Both the position numbers and the translations under genes were made by a program. This document shows positions 21,045 through 30,635 of a stretch of 42,612 bases of DNA, piece by piece (position 1 is the first letter of the stretch; each line of letters begins with the position of its first letter). The notes below the pieces were generated by a model that made no database searches, had not been told where the DNA came from, and worked only from the letters and a program-made list of their open reading frames with translations. The stretch covers positions 1-42,612 of the forward strand of contig JADZFO010000037.1 of assembly GCA_020849855.1 (NCBI GenBank). The letters run 5' to 3'. The DNA comes from a bacterium. Lineage in GTDB: Bacteria > 4484-113 > JAFGCY01.

Positions 21045-21844
21045 CTCTGCACCTTCAGGCCGGCAGTCTTGACTGCCGCCCCAGTATCTTGGCCCAGCTT
21101 GTCCTGATAAGTCACCTTCATCAGCGTCAGGCCCCTGGGCGGGGCCGGTTTGAACCTGAGTCTCTTCTGTTCGCTTAGCGCCTGGCCAAGGTCAGCCAGG
21201 CTGAGCCTGCCCTGCCCCGCGGCCAGCACAGCGCCGGCGATCCGGCAGACCATGTGCCTCAGAAAGCGGTTGGCGCTGACCCACAGCTCCATTCCGCTGT
21301 CCCCGGGCAGCTCGGTGATCCGGCATTCCCGGATTATGCAGCGTGACTGTTCACGCTCCAGGCTGCCTTCCGCGAATGCGGAGTACCAGCCCTCGCCGCT
21401 GAACAGCGCTGCCGCCTGCCTCATGGCCTGCATTTCCAGCCCCGGCTCCACGCACCAGGCGCAGCGCCAGAGGGCCGGGTCGCGCTCGCTGCAGCTGAAG
21501 CGGTAGCGATAGCTGCGCTCCAGCGCATCAAAGCGCGGATGGAAGCCCGCCGCGGCGGCCTGCGCCGTCAGGACCCGAAGGTCCACAGGTAGGCGCGCCT
21601 TCAGCACATCCGGCAGGCGGGCGGCGGGCAGTGGAAGCTGCGCGTCAAAGGCGCAGACATTGCCCATTGCATGCACGCCGCTGTCCGTGCGGCTGGCCCA
21701 GAGCAGCTTTGGCCGCTGCCCCAGAAGAGATTCAAGTCCGTCTTTCAATGTACTGTCTACAGTTCTCGCACCAGGGCGGGTCTGGCCCTGGCTGCCCTGG
21801 AAGCCTGTGCCCTCATAGGCCACTTCCAGCGCGATCCGCGGCAT
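21041..21844 (-). CDS. truA: tRNA pseudouridine(38-40) synthase
   Basis: 267 residues. Makes pseudouridine at positions 38-40 of the tRNA anticodon arm. The catalytic aspartate is in ASRTDSGVHAMGN (near 57); the C-terminal LWVSANRFLRHMVCRIAG segment is typical. An N-terminal YEGTGFQGSQGQ replaces the usual YDGTxFxGWQ, with the tryptophan lost. Placed between rplQ and rplM as in cyanobacteria and Firmicutes. Confidence 0.93.
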   Translation of the reverse strand: MPRIALEVAYEGTGFQGSQGQTRPGARTVDSTLKDGLESLLGQRPKLLWASRTDSGVHAMGNVCAFDAQLPLPAARLPDVLKARLPVDLRVLTAQAAAAGFHPRFDALERSYRYRFSCSERDPALWRCAWCVEPGLEMQAMRQAAALFSGEGWYSAFAEGSLEREQSRCIIRECRITELPGDSGMELWVSANRFLRHMVCRIAGAVLAAGQGRLSLADLGQALSEQKRLRFKPAPPRGLTLMKVTYQDKLGQDTGAAVKTAGLKVQR

Positions 21845-21846
21845 CG

Positions 21847-22221
21847 CTAGGCGGCCGGCGCGGTATAGCCGTTGATGGCCAGACGGACAACCAGCGCGCC
21901 GTCACCGCGGCGGTAATAGAGCTTCGTGATGGTGGTGTAGCCGCTGCTGACGCTGGCCAGGCCCGGGACCACGTTGCGCAGCAGGGCCCGCAGCGGGGTC
22001 TTGCCGCCGGGCAGGTTGCTGGCCACCGTGCGGATGGCGGTCAGGTCGCCGCGCTTGGCGCGGGTGATCAGCTTCTCGGCCAGGGAACGGACCGCCTTGG
22101 CCCGCGGCAGCGTCGTGTTGATCGCGCCGTGCTCGAAAAGCGCGGCCACCTGGTTGCGCACCATCGCCACGCGGGCGTCGGTGGGCTTGCCAAGCTTGCT
22201 TTGGTTCATCTTGTGACGCAT
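21847..22221 (-). CDS. rplQ: Ribosomal protein L17 (bL17)
   Basis: 124 residues. MRHKMNQSKLGKPTDARVAMVRNQ is the family N-terminus in pattern, followed by the helical LFEHGAINTTLPRAKAVR segment and the C-terminal YTTITKLYYRRGDGA. It lies 11 bp after rpoA and 2 bp before truA. Confidence 0.95.
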   Translation of the reverse strand: MRHKMNQSKLGKPTDARVAMVRNQVAALFEHGAINTTLPRAKAVRSLAEKLITRAKRGDLTAIRTVASNLPGGKTPLRALLRNVVPGLASVSSGYTTITKLYYRRGDGALVVRLAINGYTAPAA

Positions 22222-22232
22222 TGCCCCGGCTC

Positions 22233-23210
22233 CTACGATTCCTTCAGGTAAAGACCGAGCTCCTGGAGCCGGTCGACAATATCAGTGAGGCTCTTCTCGC
22301 CGAAGTTCTTCAGCGCCATGAGCTGCTCAGGGGTGTACTCAATCAGTTCGCTGACCTTGCGGATGTTGGCGTTGCGCAGGCAGTTGTAAGCGCGGCCGGG
22401 CAGCTGCAGGTCTTCGACCGTCATGCCCAGCTTGGCCTGCAGCTCCGGATCGACAACCGTCTCCACCGGGGTGTAGGTCATCATGCTGCTCTGCTGCTCG
22501 GTGATCCAGGTCAGGTAGCGGCGCAGCTCCGCCGCGCCCTCGCCCAGGACAGCGTCCGGGCTCTTGGTGGCATTCGTCTCGATGGTCAGGATCAGCTTCT
22601 CGAAGTCGGTGGCGGAGCCGACGCGGGTGTTCTCCACCTGGAAGGCCACGCGCTCCACCGGGCTGTAGTTGCAGTCCAGGGTGATGACGCCGATCGGCGC
22701 ATCCTTGCGCTTCAGCTCCGCGGCCGTCTTATAGCCAAGGCCGCGGCTGACCACCGCGTCGATCTCAAGCTTGCTCTTGGCGTCCGTCAGCGTGCAGATG
22801 ACCTGCTCCGGGTTGAGGATCTCAACCTCCGCGTTGGACTGGAAGTCGCCGGCGGTAACGACGCGCTCGCCGGAGACGGACAGGTGCAGGTTCTGTGTGC
22901 GGCTCTTGCCCAGGATGTTCACCTTGATGCGGCGGATGTTGAGCAGCAGCTCGATGCTGTCCTCAAGCACGCCCTCAAGCGCCTGGTACTCGTGCGGCAG
23001 GCCCTCAATCTTGACCTCGGTGATACCGCAGCCCTGGATACTGGAGAGAATCGTGCGGCGCAAAGCGTTGCCCAGCGTCGCACCGAAGCCGCGCGGCAGA
23101 GGTTCAATGCTGAAGGTACAGGTATTCCCGTCCTCCGCAATAACCTTCGTCATGCCGAGCAGGTGAAACGCCGAGAGGCTTTCCGCTTGACCGTTCGCCG
23201 TGAAATCCAT
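22233..23210 (-). CDS. rpoA: RNA polymerase alpha subunit
   Basis: 325 residues. The N-terminal dimerisation domain (about 1-230) has EPLPRGFGATLGNALRRTILSS in pattern, which nucleates polymerase assembly; the C-terminal domain (about 250-320) with PGRAYNCLRNANIRKVSEL and MALKNFGEKSLTDI contacts UP elements and activators. Standard position in the alpha operon, but rpsD is missing between rpsK and this gene; a 102-bp gap with a hairpin takes its place. Confidence 0.97.
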   Translation of the reverse strand: MDFTANGQAESLSAFHLLGMTKVIAEDGNTCTFSIEPLPRGFGATLGNALRRTILSSIQGCGITEVKIEGLPHEYQALEGVLEDSIELLLNIRRIKVNILGKSRTQNLHLSVSGERVVTAGDFQSNAEVEILNPEQVICTLTDAKSKLEIDAVVSRGLGYKTAAELKRKDAPIGVITLDCNYSPVERVAFQVENTRVGSATDFEKLILTIETNATKSPDAVLGEGAAELRRYLTWITEQQSSMMTYTPVETVVDPELQAKLGMTVEDLQLPGRAYNCLRNANIRKVSELIEYTPEQLMALKNFGEKSLTDIVDRLQELGLYLKES

Positions 23211-23246
23211 TTCTGAAACCCTTCCCCCTGCTGGGGTCTATCACTG

Positions 23247-23277
23247 GAAAGGGCCTGTGCTTCCGCCCAGGCCTTTC
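23247..23277. terminator. Strong stem-loop between rpsK and rpoA (attenuator or processing site)
   Basis: GAAAGGGCCTG (23247-23257) and CAGGCCTTTC (23268-23277) form a 10-bp stem with a single bulged G and a 10-base loop. On the minus-strand transcript the stem is followed by only two or three U, so full termination is unlikely. It occupies the slot where rpsD usually lies. Confidence 0.5.
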
Positions 23278-23312
23278 ACTTCTCAACCCATGGGCACTGG
23301 CCCAGCCCCGCC

Positions 23313-23708
23313 TTAGACGCGGCGGCGGCCCTTCGGACGGCAGCCGTTATGGGCCACCGGGGTAAGATCCTTGATCAGCTTGACCTTGACGCCCAGGTTG
23401 TTCACCGTGCGCACCGCGGCCTCCTTACCGGATCCCGGACCGCGCGTGAAAATGTAAACCTCACGCAGTCCGCTGTCCAGGGCCTTGCGCAGGACGGTCT
23501 CGCAGGCCACCTGGGCGGCATAGGCCGTACCCTTCTTGGCACCCTTGAAACCGCGGCTGCCGCTGCTGGACCAGCCAAAGGCGTTTCCGTCCGGGTCGGT
23601 AAGCGTGACAATCGTGTTGTTGAACATCGAGTGGATGTGAACATGCCCAACCGGCAGGTTCTTCTTCTCGCGCTTGCGTCCCGTCGTCTTTTTTTGAGCC
23701 CTCGCCAC
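23313..23708 (-). CDS. rpsK: Ribosomal protein S11 (uS11)
   Basis: 131 residues from GTG 23708. The lysine/arginine-rich N-terminus is followed by HIHSMFNNTIVTLTDPDGN, SSGSRGFKGAKKGTAYAAQ and the C-terminal DLTPVAHNGCRPKGRRRV, all close to consensus. Platform protein of the small subunit. Confidence 0.96.
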   Translation of the reverse strand: MARAQKKTTGRKREKKNLPVGHVHIHSMFNNTIVTLTDPDGNAFGWSSSGSRGFKGAKKGTAYAAQVACETVLRKALDSGLREVYIFTRGPGSGKEAAVRTVNNLGVKVKLIKDLTPVAHNGCRPKGRRRV

Positions 23709-23786
23709 TGCGAATACCCCGTAAAGCCTGAATTGTGCTTTGAAAAGCGCCAGCCGGCCAAAGCCGGCTGGAGTTAAAGCTGGATA

Positions 23787-24173
23787 CTACTTCTTGCCCG
23801 GACGCTTCTTACCGGCGACCGGAGCACGCTTCGGGCCCTTGCGGGTCCGGGCGTTGGTACGGGTGCGCTGGCCGCGGACCGGCAGGCCACGGCGGTGGCG
23901 CACGCCACGGTAACAATTGATTTCAACCAGACGCTTGATGTTGAGGGTGACTTCCTTGCGCAGGTCACCCTCGAGCGCGAGGCCCAGATCGCCGATCGCT
24001 TCGCGGATCGCGTTCTCCTCGTCGACGCTCAGGTCCTTGACGCGCTTGCTGAAGTCCACCCCAGCGCGGCTCAGGATGCGCTCACTGGTGGCGCGGCCGA
24101 CGCCAAAGACATAGGTCAGGCCGACCACGATGCGCTTGTTGGAAGGAAGCTCAACGCCTTCTATACGTGCCAT
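23787..24173 (-). CDS. rpsM: Ribosomal protein S13 (uS13)
   Basis: 128 residues. [19 protein letters not shown], the [15 protein letters not shown] helix-hairpin segment, [17 protein letters not shown] and a basic tail are typical. Head protein contacting tRNA and L5. Follows rpmJ by 4 bp. Confidence 0.96.
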   Translation of the reverse strand: MARIEGVELPSNKRIVVGLTYVFGVGRATSERILSRAGVDFSKRVKDLSVDEENAIREAIGDLGLALEGDLRKEVTLNIKRLVEINCYRGVRHRRGLPVRGQRTRTNARTRKGPKRAPVAGKKRPGKK

Positions 24174-24177
24174 GTTT

Positions 24178-24294
24178 TTAGCCCTGCCGCTGCTTCATCT
24201 TGGGATTCTTCTTGTTGATGACGTACAGGCGACCCTTCCGCCTGACGATCTGGCAGTCTTTGGTACGCCGCTTGATTGAAGCACTAACCTTCAT
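24178..24294 (-). CDS. rpmJ: Ribosomal protein L36 (bL36), zinc ligands largely lost
   Basis: 38 residues from ATG 24294 to TAA at 24178, too short for routine gene finders. It starts [19 protein letters not shown] and ends with the signature NPKMKQRQG. The zinc-binding form carries Cys11, Cys14, Cys27 and His33; here only Cys14 is kept, with Thr11, Asn27 and Met33. This is therefore a C-minus type L36 in the main operon. Between infA and rpsM, the canonical place. Confidence 0.95.
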   Translation of the reverse strand: MKVSASIKRRTKDCQIVRRKGRLYVINKKNPKMKQRQG

Positions 24295-24331
24295 CTTCCA
24301 ATCCTATAGTGACAAACAGTCCGCCGCAGCA

Positions 24332-24658
24332 TCAAAGCTTGTCGATGATTCTCGCCCGCCCCGGTTCAAAGGGCGAAAGTTCGCAGCGCACGCGGTCGCC
24401 CGGCGCCAGACCGATCAGGCGAACCTTTAGTTTAGCACTTTTTTCCGCCCAAATGCAACGCCCGGCGCCATTTTCGCCCGAAACTCCCCCCAGGTTTTCC
24501 CCGCCTGCCCCGCTGAACAGCAGATGGCTGGGGTCATGGGGCAAGGGAGCACCGGTCCGGGCGAGCTCAACATCCAGCTCCACGCAGACCTGGCCCCCGG
24601 GGACAAGCTCTTTTACCGTGCCTTCCACCCGGATTATCTTCTCGACCGCGCTATCCAC
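24332..24658 (-). CDS. infA: Translation initiation factor IF-1 with a 35-residue internal insertion
   Basis: 108 residues from GTG 24658 (GGGGG about seven bases upstream; GTG 24667 also possible), against about 72 normally. Residues 7-28 (IIRVEGTVKELVPGGQVCVEL) and 66-108 (GRCIWAEKSAKLKVR, LIGLAPGDRVRCELSPFEPG, RARI) align without gaps to IF-1 on either side of the loop where others read VELENGH. Residues about 29-65, glycine-rich and uncharged at the end, are extra. IF-1 is an OB-fold protein that occupies the ribosomal A site during initiation. Some core residues usual in the family (HxSGKxR) read EKSAKLK. It overlaps map by 8 bases. Confidence 0.85.
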   Translation of the reverse strand: MDSAVEKIIRVEGTVKELVPGGQVCVELDVELARTGAPLPHDPSHLLFSGAGGENLGGVSGENGAGRCIWAEKSAKLKVRLIGLAPGDRVRCELSPFEPGRARIIDKL

Positions 24659-25445
24659 CGCCGGCACCCCCGAAGCGCTCGCGCGCCTCCGCGTCCTGGG
24701 TGTCGGTCAGGATCCAGCCGCGGCCCTCCCAGCAGGCGACGGTATGCTCAAAATGCGCCGCCCGGGAGGCATCGGCCGTCCGGTAACACCAGTTGTCGGC
24801 CGCCAGGATGATCTGCGTGCTGCCCAGCGAGGCCATCGGCTCGATGGCGATCACCCAGCCGTCCTGCACGATGGGCCGCCGGCCGCCGGGGTCGAAGTTG
24901 TAGACCGTCGGCTCCTCATGCAGCGAAAAGCCCACCCCGTGCCCGGTCAGCTCCATGATGATGCCCAGCTGGTGCTGCACCAGCACCCGCTGGATCGCCC
25001 GGCTGACGTTCGCCAGGGGCTGGCGCGCCGTCAGGGCCGCGATGCCGGCATAAAGCGACTCGCGCGTGCCCTTCAGCAGGCGCTGGATGTCCGCCGGCGG
25101 ATCGTCGCCTACATAATATGTGCGGGCTGAATCGCTGATATAGCCGCCAAGATCAACGCCCAGGTCAATGCTGACCACATCGCCGGCCTTCAGCTTCTGC
25201 TGGCCGGGGATGCCGTGGACGACCTCATCGTTGAAGCTGATGCAGGTCTGGCGCGGATAGCCCTTATAGCCCAGGAAAGCCGACTTCGCGCCCTCGCGCT
25301 CCAGAAAGCCGCGGGCGAAGTCGTCCAGTTCCAGCGCGGAGACACCCGGCTGCAGCATCGGCGCGAGGGCCTCGTGCAGGCGGGAGAGGACCTGGCCGCT
25401 GCGCCAGATGCCCTGGATGTCCGCGAAGGACTTAAGCCGGAGCAT
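24651..25445 (-). CDS. map: Methionine aminopeptidase, type I
   Basis: 264 residues. Removes the initiator methionine from nascent chains. The five metal ligands are visible: Asp in SIDLGVDLGG, Asp in SDSART, His in TGHGVG, Glu in IEPMAS and Glu in FEHTV. Contexts such as ISFNDEVVHGIPG confirm type I. Its start overlaps the adk stop by 14 bases and its end overlaps infA, so adk-map-infA are tightly coupled. Confidence 0.96.
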   Translation of the reverse strand: MLRLKSFADIQGIWRSGQVLSRLHEALAPMLQPGVSALELDDFARGFLEREGAKSAFLGYKGYPRQTCISFNDEVVHGIPGQQKLKAGDVVSIDLGVDLGGYISDSARTYYVGDDPPADIQRLLKGTRESLYAGIAALTARQPLANVSRAIQRVLVQHQLGIIMELTGHGVGFSLHEEPTVYNFDPGGRRPIVQDGWVIAIEPMASLGSTQIILAADNWCYRTADASRAAHFEHTVACWEGRGWILTDTQDAEARERFGGAGGG

Positions 25446-26091
25446 GTTCTTCCAGCCCCAGCAGCGCGCCGATGCTCGCGGCGAGCTCGCTTATCGGCTG
25501 CTCGGCGGGTATCTCGCGCAGCAGCCGGCGCTCGCGGTAATAGTCCAGTACCGGCACGGTCTGCTCAAAGTAGACTTCCAGGCGCCGGGCGAAGACCTCT
25601 TCGGTGTCGTCGGCGCGCTGGACCAGGTTGCCGCTGTCCCGGTCGCAGAGCATGTCGCTCTTGGGCGGGGCGCTGACAAGGTTATAGATAGTTCCGCACT
25701 TGTCGCAGACGCGCCGGTTGATGATGCGGCTCATCAGTTCGCTGCGGTCAAGGTTCAGGTAGAGCGCGTGGTCCAGGCGGCGTTCCACATCCGCCAGGCC
25801 CTCACCCAGCACGCGGGCCTGGTCCAGGTTGCGGGGGAAGCCGTCGAACATGATCCGGCCCTCGCCCATCTCGCGGATGAACTTGCCGATCAGCGCGCGG
25901 ATGATCTCGATGGGCACCAGTTCGCCGCGGTTGATGTAACTCGCGATCTGCTGGCCCAGCTCCGAGCCGGTGGCCGCCTCCTGCCGCAGGACCTTGCCGG
26001 TGTCGAAATGGTAGAAGCCATAGCGATCACGCAGCAGGGCAGCCTGTGTGCCCTTGCCACTAGCCGGGGGTCCAAGAAGGACGATTATCAC
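25432..26091 (-). CDS. adk: Adenylate kinase with a zinc-type lid
   Basis: 219 residues from GTG 26091 (AGGTGA five bases upstream). Balances AMP, ADP and ATP. The P-loop GPPASGKGTQ is at 7-16 and GFPRNLDQA binds AMP. The lid carries C-x2-C (CDKC), then C-x2-D (CDRD), the Cys/Cys/Cys/Asp zinc arrangement of many Gram-positive and thermophile enzymes. Between secY and map as usual. Confidence 0.96.
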   Translation of the reverse strand: MIIVLLGPPASGKGTQAALLRDRYGFYHFDTGKVLRQEAATGSELGQQIASYINRGELVPIEIIRALIGKFIREMGEGRIMFDGFPRNLDQARVLGEGLADVERRLDHALYLNLDRSELMSRIINRRVCDKCGTIYNLVSAPPKSDMLCDRDSGNLVQRADDTEEVFARRLEVYFEQTVPVLDYYRERRLLREIPAEQPISELAASIGALLGLEEHAPA

Positions 26092-26103
26092 AGCTCACCT
26101 CGC

Positions 26104-27399
<1,296 letters not shown>

Positions 27400-27401
27400 G
27401 C

Positions 27402-27851
27402 CTAAATTACCTCGCAGGTACCGCCGGCCTTCTCCACCGCTTCACGGGCCTTGTGGCTGAAGGCGTGCAGTTTGAAATGCAGCTGCTTGTCAATGCCGCC
27501 GTCGCCCAGCAGCTTCACGGCCAGGCCGCGCAGCTTCTTGGGCAGGAGACTGCGGGTCTCCAGGTACATCAGGTCGATTGTAGTACCTGCCTCGGCCTCA
27601 GCGAGGTCGCGCAGGTTGACCGCATGGAAGTAAACCTTGCGGTGGTTCTTGAAGCCGCCCATCTTGGGCAGGTGCCGGACCAGGGGCTGCTGGCCGCCCT
27701 CAAAGCGCGGCTTCTGGCCGTTGCCGCTGCGCGAGCCGTAGCCCTTGTGGCCGCGGCCGGCGGTCTTGCCCTGGCCCGCGGCGATGCCGCGGCCGATGCG
27801 CTTGCGCTCGGCGACGTTGCTCGGGTGCTGGTTGATCTCGATGACTGCCAT
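27402..27851 (-). CDS. rplO: Ribosomal protein L15 (uL15)
   Basis: 149 residues. KRIGRGIAAGQGKTAGRGHKG and RPRFEGGQQPLVRHLPK-type segments (here KPRFEGGQQPLVRHLPK) are clear, as is the C-terminal HAFSHKAREAVEKAGG. It follows rpsE directly by 3 bp; rpmD (L30), usually between them, is absent. Confidence 0.96.
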   Translation of the reverse strand: MAVIEINQHPSNVAERKRIGRGIAAGQGKTAGRGHKGYGSRSGNGQKPRFEGGQQPLVRHLPKMGGFKNHRKVYFHAVNLRDLAEAEAGTTIDLMYLETRSLLPKKLRGLAVKLLGDGGIDKQLHFKLHAFSHKAREAVEKAGGTCEVI

Positions 27852-27854
27852 CGT

Positions 27855-28499
27855 TTACTCCTCGCCTCCGCCCGGGTTCTCAGCGGCGGGGGCCTCAGCC
27901 TCCGGCTCGCTGGTCTCGATGGCCGCGAGGGCCTCCTCGGCCTTGCCGCGGCGGACATCCGCGACGAAGCGGCCGGCGGCGTCCATCTTCTCGCCGCTGC
28001 GCACGCGCAGCAGGAACTCCGGTCCGCTCATCTGGCGCAGGGCCTCGAAGGTCACCTTCGCGCAGTTGATCGGGCGGTTGGAGCCGTGGAACTTCGCCGA
28101 AACGTCCTCATAGCCGGCCAGGTGCAGGATCGCGCGGGCCGGGCCGCCGGCGATGATGCCGTGACCCTTCTTGGCCGGACGCATGGTGATCGTGCTGGCG
28201 CAGGCGTGGGTCTGGACCTCGTAAGGAATCGTGCTGCCCTTCTTGGAAACGGTGATCATCACCCGCTTGGCGTCATCGACGGCCTTGCGGATCGCCTCGA
28301 CAACTTCCATGGCCTTGCCGTAGCCCAGGCCGACGCGGTTCTTCTTGTCGCCCACCGCCACCAGGGCCGTGAACTTGAAGTTGCGTCCGCCCTTGACCAC
28401 CTTGGCCACGCGGTTGATGTAAATCACCGACTCCTCAAACTCCTGCGCCTCCGGCTGGAAGTCGCGGGGGGGACGGCTGTCACTGCGCATTCTGCCCAT
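27855..28499 (-). CDS. rpsE: Ribosomal protein S5 (uS5)
   Basis: 214 residues from ATG 28499; the longer open frame overlaps rplR and is not used. ESVIYINRVAKVVKGGR, GDKKNRVGLGYGKA and the KGHGIIAGGPARAIL loop are typical of this decoding-accuracy protein. The C-terminus has an acidic tail of about 25 residues rich in Glu, Ala and Gly that is not part of the usual fold. Confidence 0.95.
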   Translation of the reverse strand: MGRMRSDSRPPRDFQPEAQEFEESVIYINRVAKVVKGGRNFKFTALVAVGDKKNRVGLGYGKAMEVVEAIRKAVDDAKRVMITVSKKGSTIPYEVQTHACASTITMRPAKKGHGIIAGGPARAILHLAGYEDVSAKFHGSNRPINCAKVTFEALRQMSGPEFLLRVRSGEKMDAAGRFVADVRRGKAEEALAAIETSEPEAEAPAAENPGGGEE

Positions 28500-28500
28500 A

Positions 28501-28866
28501 TTAGAACTCCAGCCCGCCTTCGCGGGCGCTGTCGGCCAGCGCCTTGACGCAGCCGTGGTACTTGTAGCCGCCGCGGTCAAAGACCACCTTGCTCACACCG
28601 GCGGCCTTGGCCGCGGTGGCGATGGCCCCACCGACCAGCTTGGCCTTATCCAGCGCGGGCTTGCCGGCGCTCTCGGTCTTCAGACCCGCCTGCAGCGTGT
28701 TCGCGGAGGCCAGGGTCCTGCCGCTGGTGTCATCAATAACCTGCGCATAGAGGTGCAGGTTGGAACGGAATATCGCCAGACGCGGACGCTCGCTTGTGCC
28801 GCTCACGTTCTTGCGAAGGCGCGAGTGGCGCAGGACGGTCATATCGCGGCGTGATCTGTTTGCCAT
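28501..28866 (-). CDS. rplR: Ribosomal protein L18 (uL18)
   Basis: 121 residues. [23 protein letters not shown] and [16 protein letters not shown] are family segments; the C-terminal [24 protein letters not shown] is close to consensus. Binds 5S rRNA. Its ATG overlaps the rplF stop by one base. Confidence 0.96.
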   Translation of the reverse strand: MANRSRRDMTVLRHSRLRKNVSGTSERPRLAIFRSNLHLYAQVIDDTSGRTLASANTLQAGLKTESAGKPALDKAKLVGGAIATAAKAAGVSKVVFDRGGYKYHGCVKALADSAREGGLEF

Positions 28867-29402
28867 TACTTAGCTCCCGCCTTGCCAGCCTTGCGGCGGA
28901 CGAATTCACCACGGTAGCGGATGCCCTTGCCCTTGTAAGGCTCGACCTTGCGCACCCGGCGGATGGCAGCGGCGATGAAGCCGACGACCTGCTTGTCGAT
29001 ACCCTTGACTTCGCAGACGCTGCCCTTGATTTCACAGTTGACGCCTTCCGGCAGGTCAATAGTGATGGTATGGGAGTAGCCCATGTTCATCACCACCTGG
29101 CGGCCGCGGACTTCCCACTTGTAACCGGTGCCTTCCAGCTCCAGGATCTTGCTGAAGCCCTGGGTCACGCCGACCACCAGGTTGTTCACCAGCGCGCGGG
29201 CCAGGCCGTGGTCAGCGCGCTCCTGGGGGCGGTTGCCGTCGCGCGAGAAGCGCAGGGCACCTTCCTCAAAGCTGTAGCTGACACTGGCCGGGATGACCGT
29301 GCTCAGGCTGCCCAGCGGACCCTTGGCGCTGAAGTTGACTCCCTCAGCCTTCAGCTCCACGCCCGCGGGCACCGTAATGACCTTGTTACCTACTCGTGAC
29401 AT
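28866..29402 (-). CDS. rplF: Ribosomal protein L6 (uL6)
   Basis: 178 residues. [18 protein letters not shown] opens the first of two similar domains; [21 protein letters not shown] and the C-terminal [21 protein letters not shown] are typical. It lies near the GTPase centre of the large subunit. Confidence 0.97.
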   Translation of the reverse strand: MSRVGNKVITVPAGVELKAEGVNFSAKGPLGSLSTVIPASVSYSFEEGALRFSRDGNRPQERADHGLARALVNNLVVGVTQGFSKILELEGTGYKWEVRGRQVVMNMGYSHTITIDLPEGVNCEIKGSVCEVKGIDKQVVGFIAAAIRRVRKVEPYKGKGIRYRGEFVRRKAGKAGAK

Positions 29403-29411
29403 GACGTTCTC

Positions 29412-29831
29412 CTACCAGACCTTCACGAGCAGCTCACCGCCAACGTTCTCGTTGCGGGCCTGCTTGTCGGAGATGACTCCACGGCTGGTCGACAGAATGC
29501 TGATGCCCAGGCCGCCGCGCACGCGGGGCAGCTCACCACGGCCGACGTAAACCCGGCGGCCGGGGCTGCTGATGCGCTGCAGCTGCGTGATCGGGCTCAC
29601 CGTGCGCAGGCTGTCGGCATAGCGCAGATTGACCTTGATGTTCCTGACCTTGGTGCCCTTGTGGTTCGCGGACTCCACCGTTTCAAAGCCGTCAATGAAA
29701 CCCTCGGCGGCGAGGATGCGGCAGATCTCGGCCTTCAGGCGGCTGAACGGCGCCTCCACACTGGCCTTGCGGCTGTGGACGCCATTGCGGATCACGGTGA
29801 TGAAGTCGGCGATGGGATCGCTTACGCTCAT
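29412..29831 (-). CDS. rpsH: Ribosomal protein S8 (uS8)
   Basis: 139 residues. MSVSDPIADFITVIRNG and the C-terminal PRVRGGLGISILSTSRGVISDKQAR are typical, with the final GELLVKVW. Central 16S rRNA-binding protein; in E. coli it represses the spc operon by binding its mRNA, which cannot be judged here. Confidence 0.97.
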   Translation of the reverse strand: MSVSDPIADFITVIRNGVHSRKASVEAPFSRLKAEICRILAAEGFIDGFETVESANHKGTKVRNIKVNLRYADSLRTVSPITQLQRISSPGRRVYVGRGELPRVRGGLGISILSTSRGVISDKQARNENVGGELLVKVW

Positions 29832-29841
29832 TCCAAAACTC

Positions 29842-30027
29842 CTACCAACTACTCTTGGTCACGCCGGGGATGAGACCCTTGAGGGCCAGCTCGCGGAACT
29901 GGTTGCGGCAGATGCGGAAGATCCGCATATAACCGCGCGGGCGGCCGGTCAGTTCGCAGCGGTTGTGCTCACGAACACTGAACTTGGGACCCTTCTTCCA
30001 GGCAGCGATTTTGCTCTTCTTCGCCAT
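29842..30027 (-). CDS. rpsN: Ribosomal protein S14 (uS14), short form with half its zinc ligands missing
   Basis: 61 residues, the length of the zinc-binding (type Z) form, ending [11 protein letters not shown]. That form uses C24-x2-C27 and C40-x2-C43. Here Cys24 and Cys40 remain but position 27 is Thr ([10 protein letters not shown]) and 43 is Gln (ICRNQFREL). The fold is probably kept without zinc. Located between rplE and rpsH as usual; cyanobacteria usually have rpsN elsewhere. Confidence 0.95.
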   Translation of the reverse strand: MAKKSKIAAWKKGPKFSVREHNRCELTGRPRGYMRIFRICRNQFRELALKGLIPGVTKSSW

Positions 30028-30044
30028 GCTCTGCTATCCTCGCC

Positions 30045-30620
30045 TTAGGCCACCTTGGCCATTGACTCGTAGTCGTTGAACGGCATACCCAGAAGCTGCA
30101 GCAGCTGCGCCGCCTCCAGGTTGTTCTTGGCCGTGGTCACGATGGTGATCTGCATGCCCTTGAGGTAAACCACCTCGTCGAACACGATCTCCGGGAAGAC
30201 CAGCTGGTCCTTCAGGCCGAGGTTGTAATTGCCACGGCCGTCGAAGTTCTTCACGCTGACGCCCTGGAAGTCGCGGATACGCGGCATGGTCACGCTGAAC
30301 AGCTTGTCCAGGAAGTGCCACATCCGCATCCCGCGCAGGGTCACCATCGCGCCGATCTTCATGCCGGTACGGATCTTGAAGTTGCTGATGCTCTTGCGCG
30401 CCTTGGTCACCACCGGCTTCTGGCCGGTGATGGTCCCGAGGGTCGAGACGGCATTCTCGATGGCCTTGGGGTTGTCACGCCCCTCGCCCGCGCCGACGTT
30501 GATGACAACCTTCGTCACGCGGGGCACCATCATGATGTTGCTGTAGCCGCGCTCAGTCAGCAGCTTCTGCCGCACTTCGCTGTCATAACGCTCTTTCAGT
30601 CTGCTCGCCAGAATAGCCAT
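30045..30620 (-). CDS. rplE: Ribosomal protein L5 (uL5)
   Basis: 191 residues. [38 protein letters not shown] and [20 protein letters not shown] are family segments. Binds 5S rRNA and the P-site tRNA region. 15 bp after rplX. Confidence 0.97.
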   Translation of the reverse strand: MAILASRLKERYDSEVRQKLLTERGYSNIMMVPRVTKVVINVGAGEGRDNPKAIENAVSTLGTITGQKPVVTKARKSISNFKIRTGMKIGAMVTLRGMRMWHFLDKLFSVTMPRIRDFQGVSVKNFDGRGNYNLGLKDQLVFPEIVFDEVVYLKGMQITIVTTAKNNLEAAQLLQLLGMPFNDYESMAKVA

Positions 30621-30635
30621 GTCTGTTCCTTAGCC

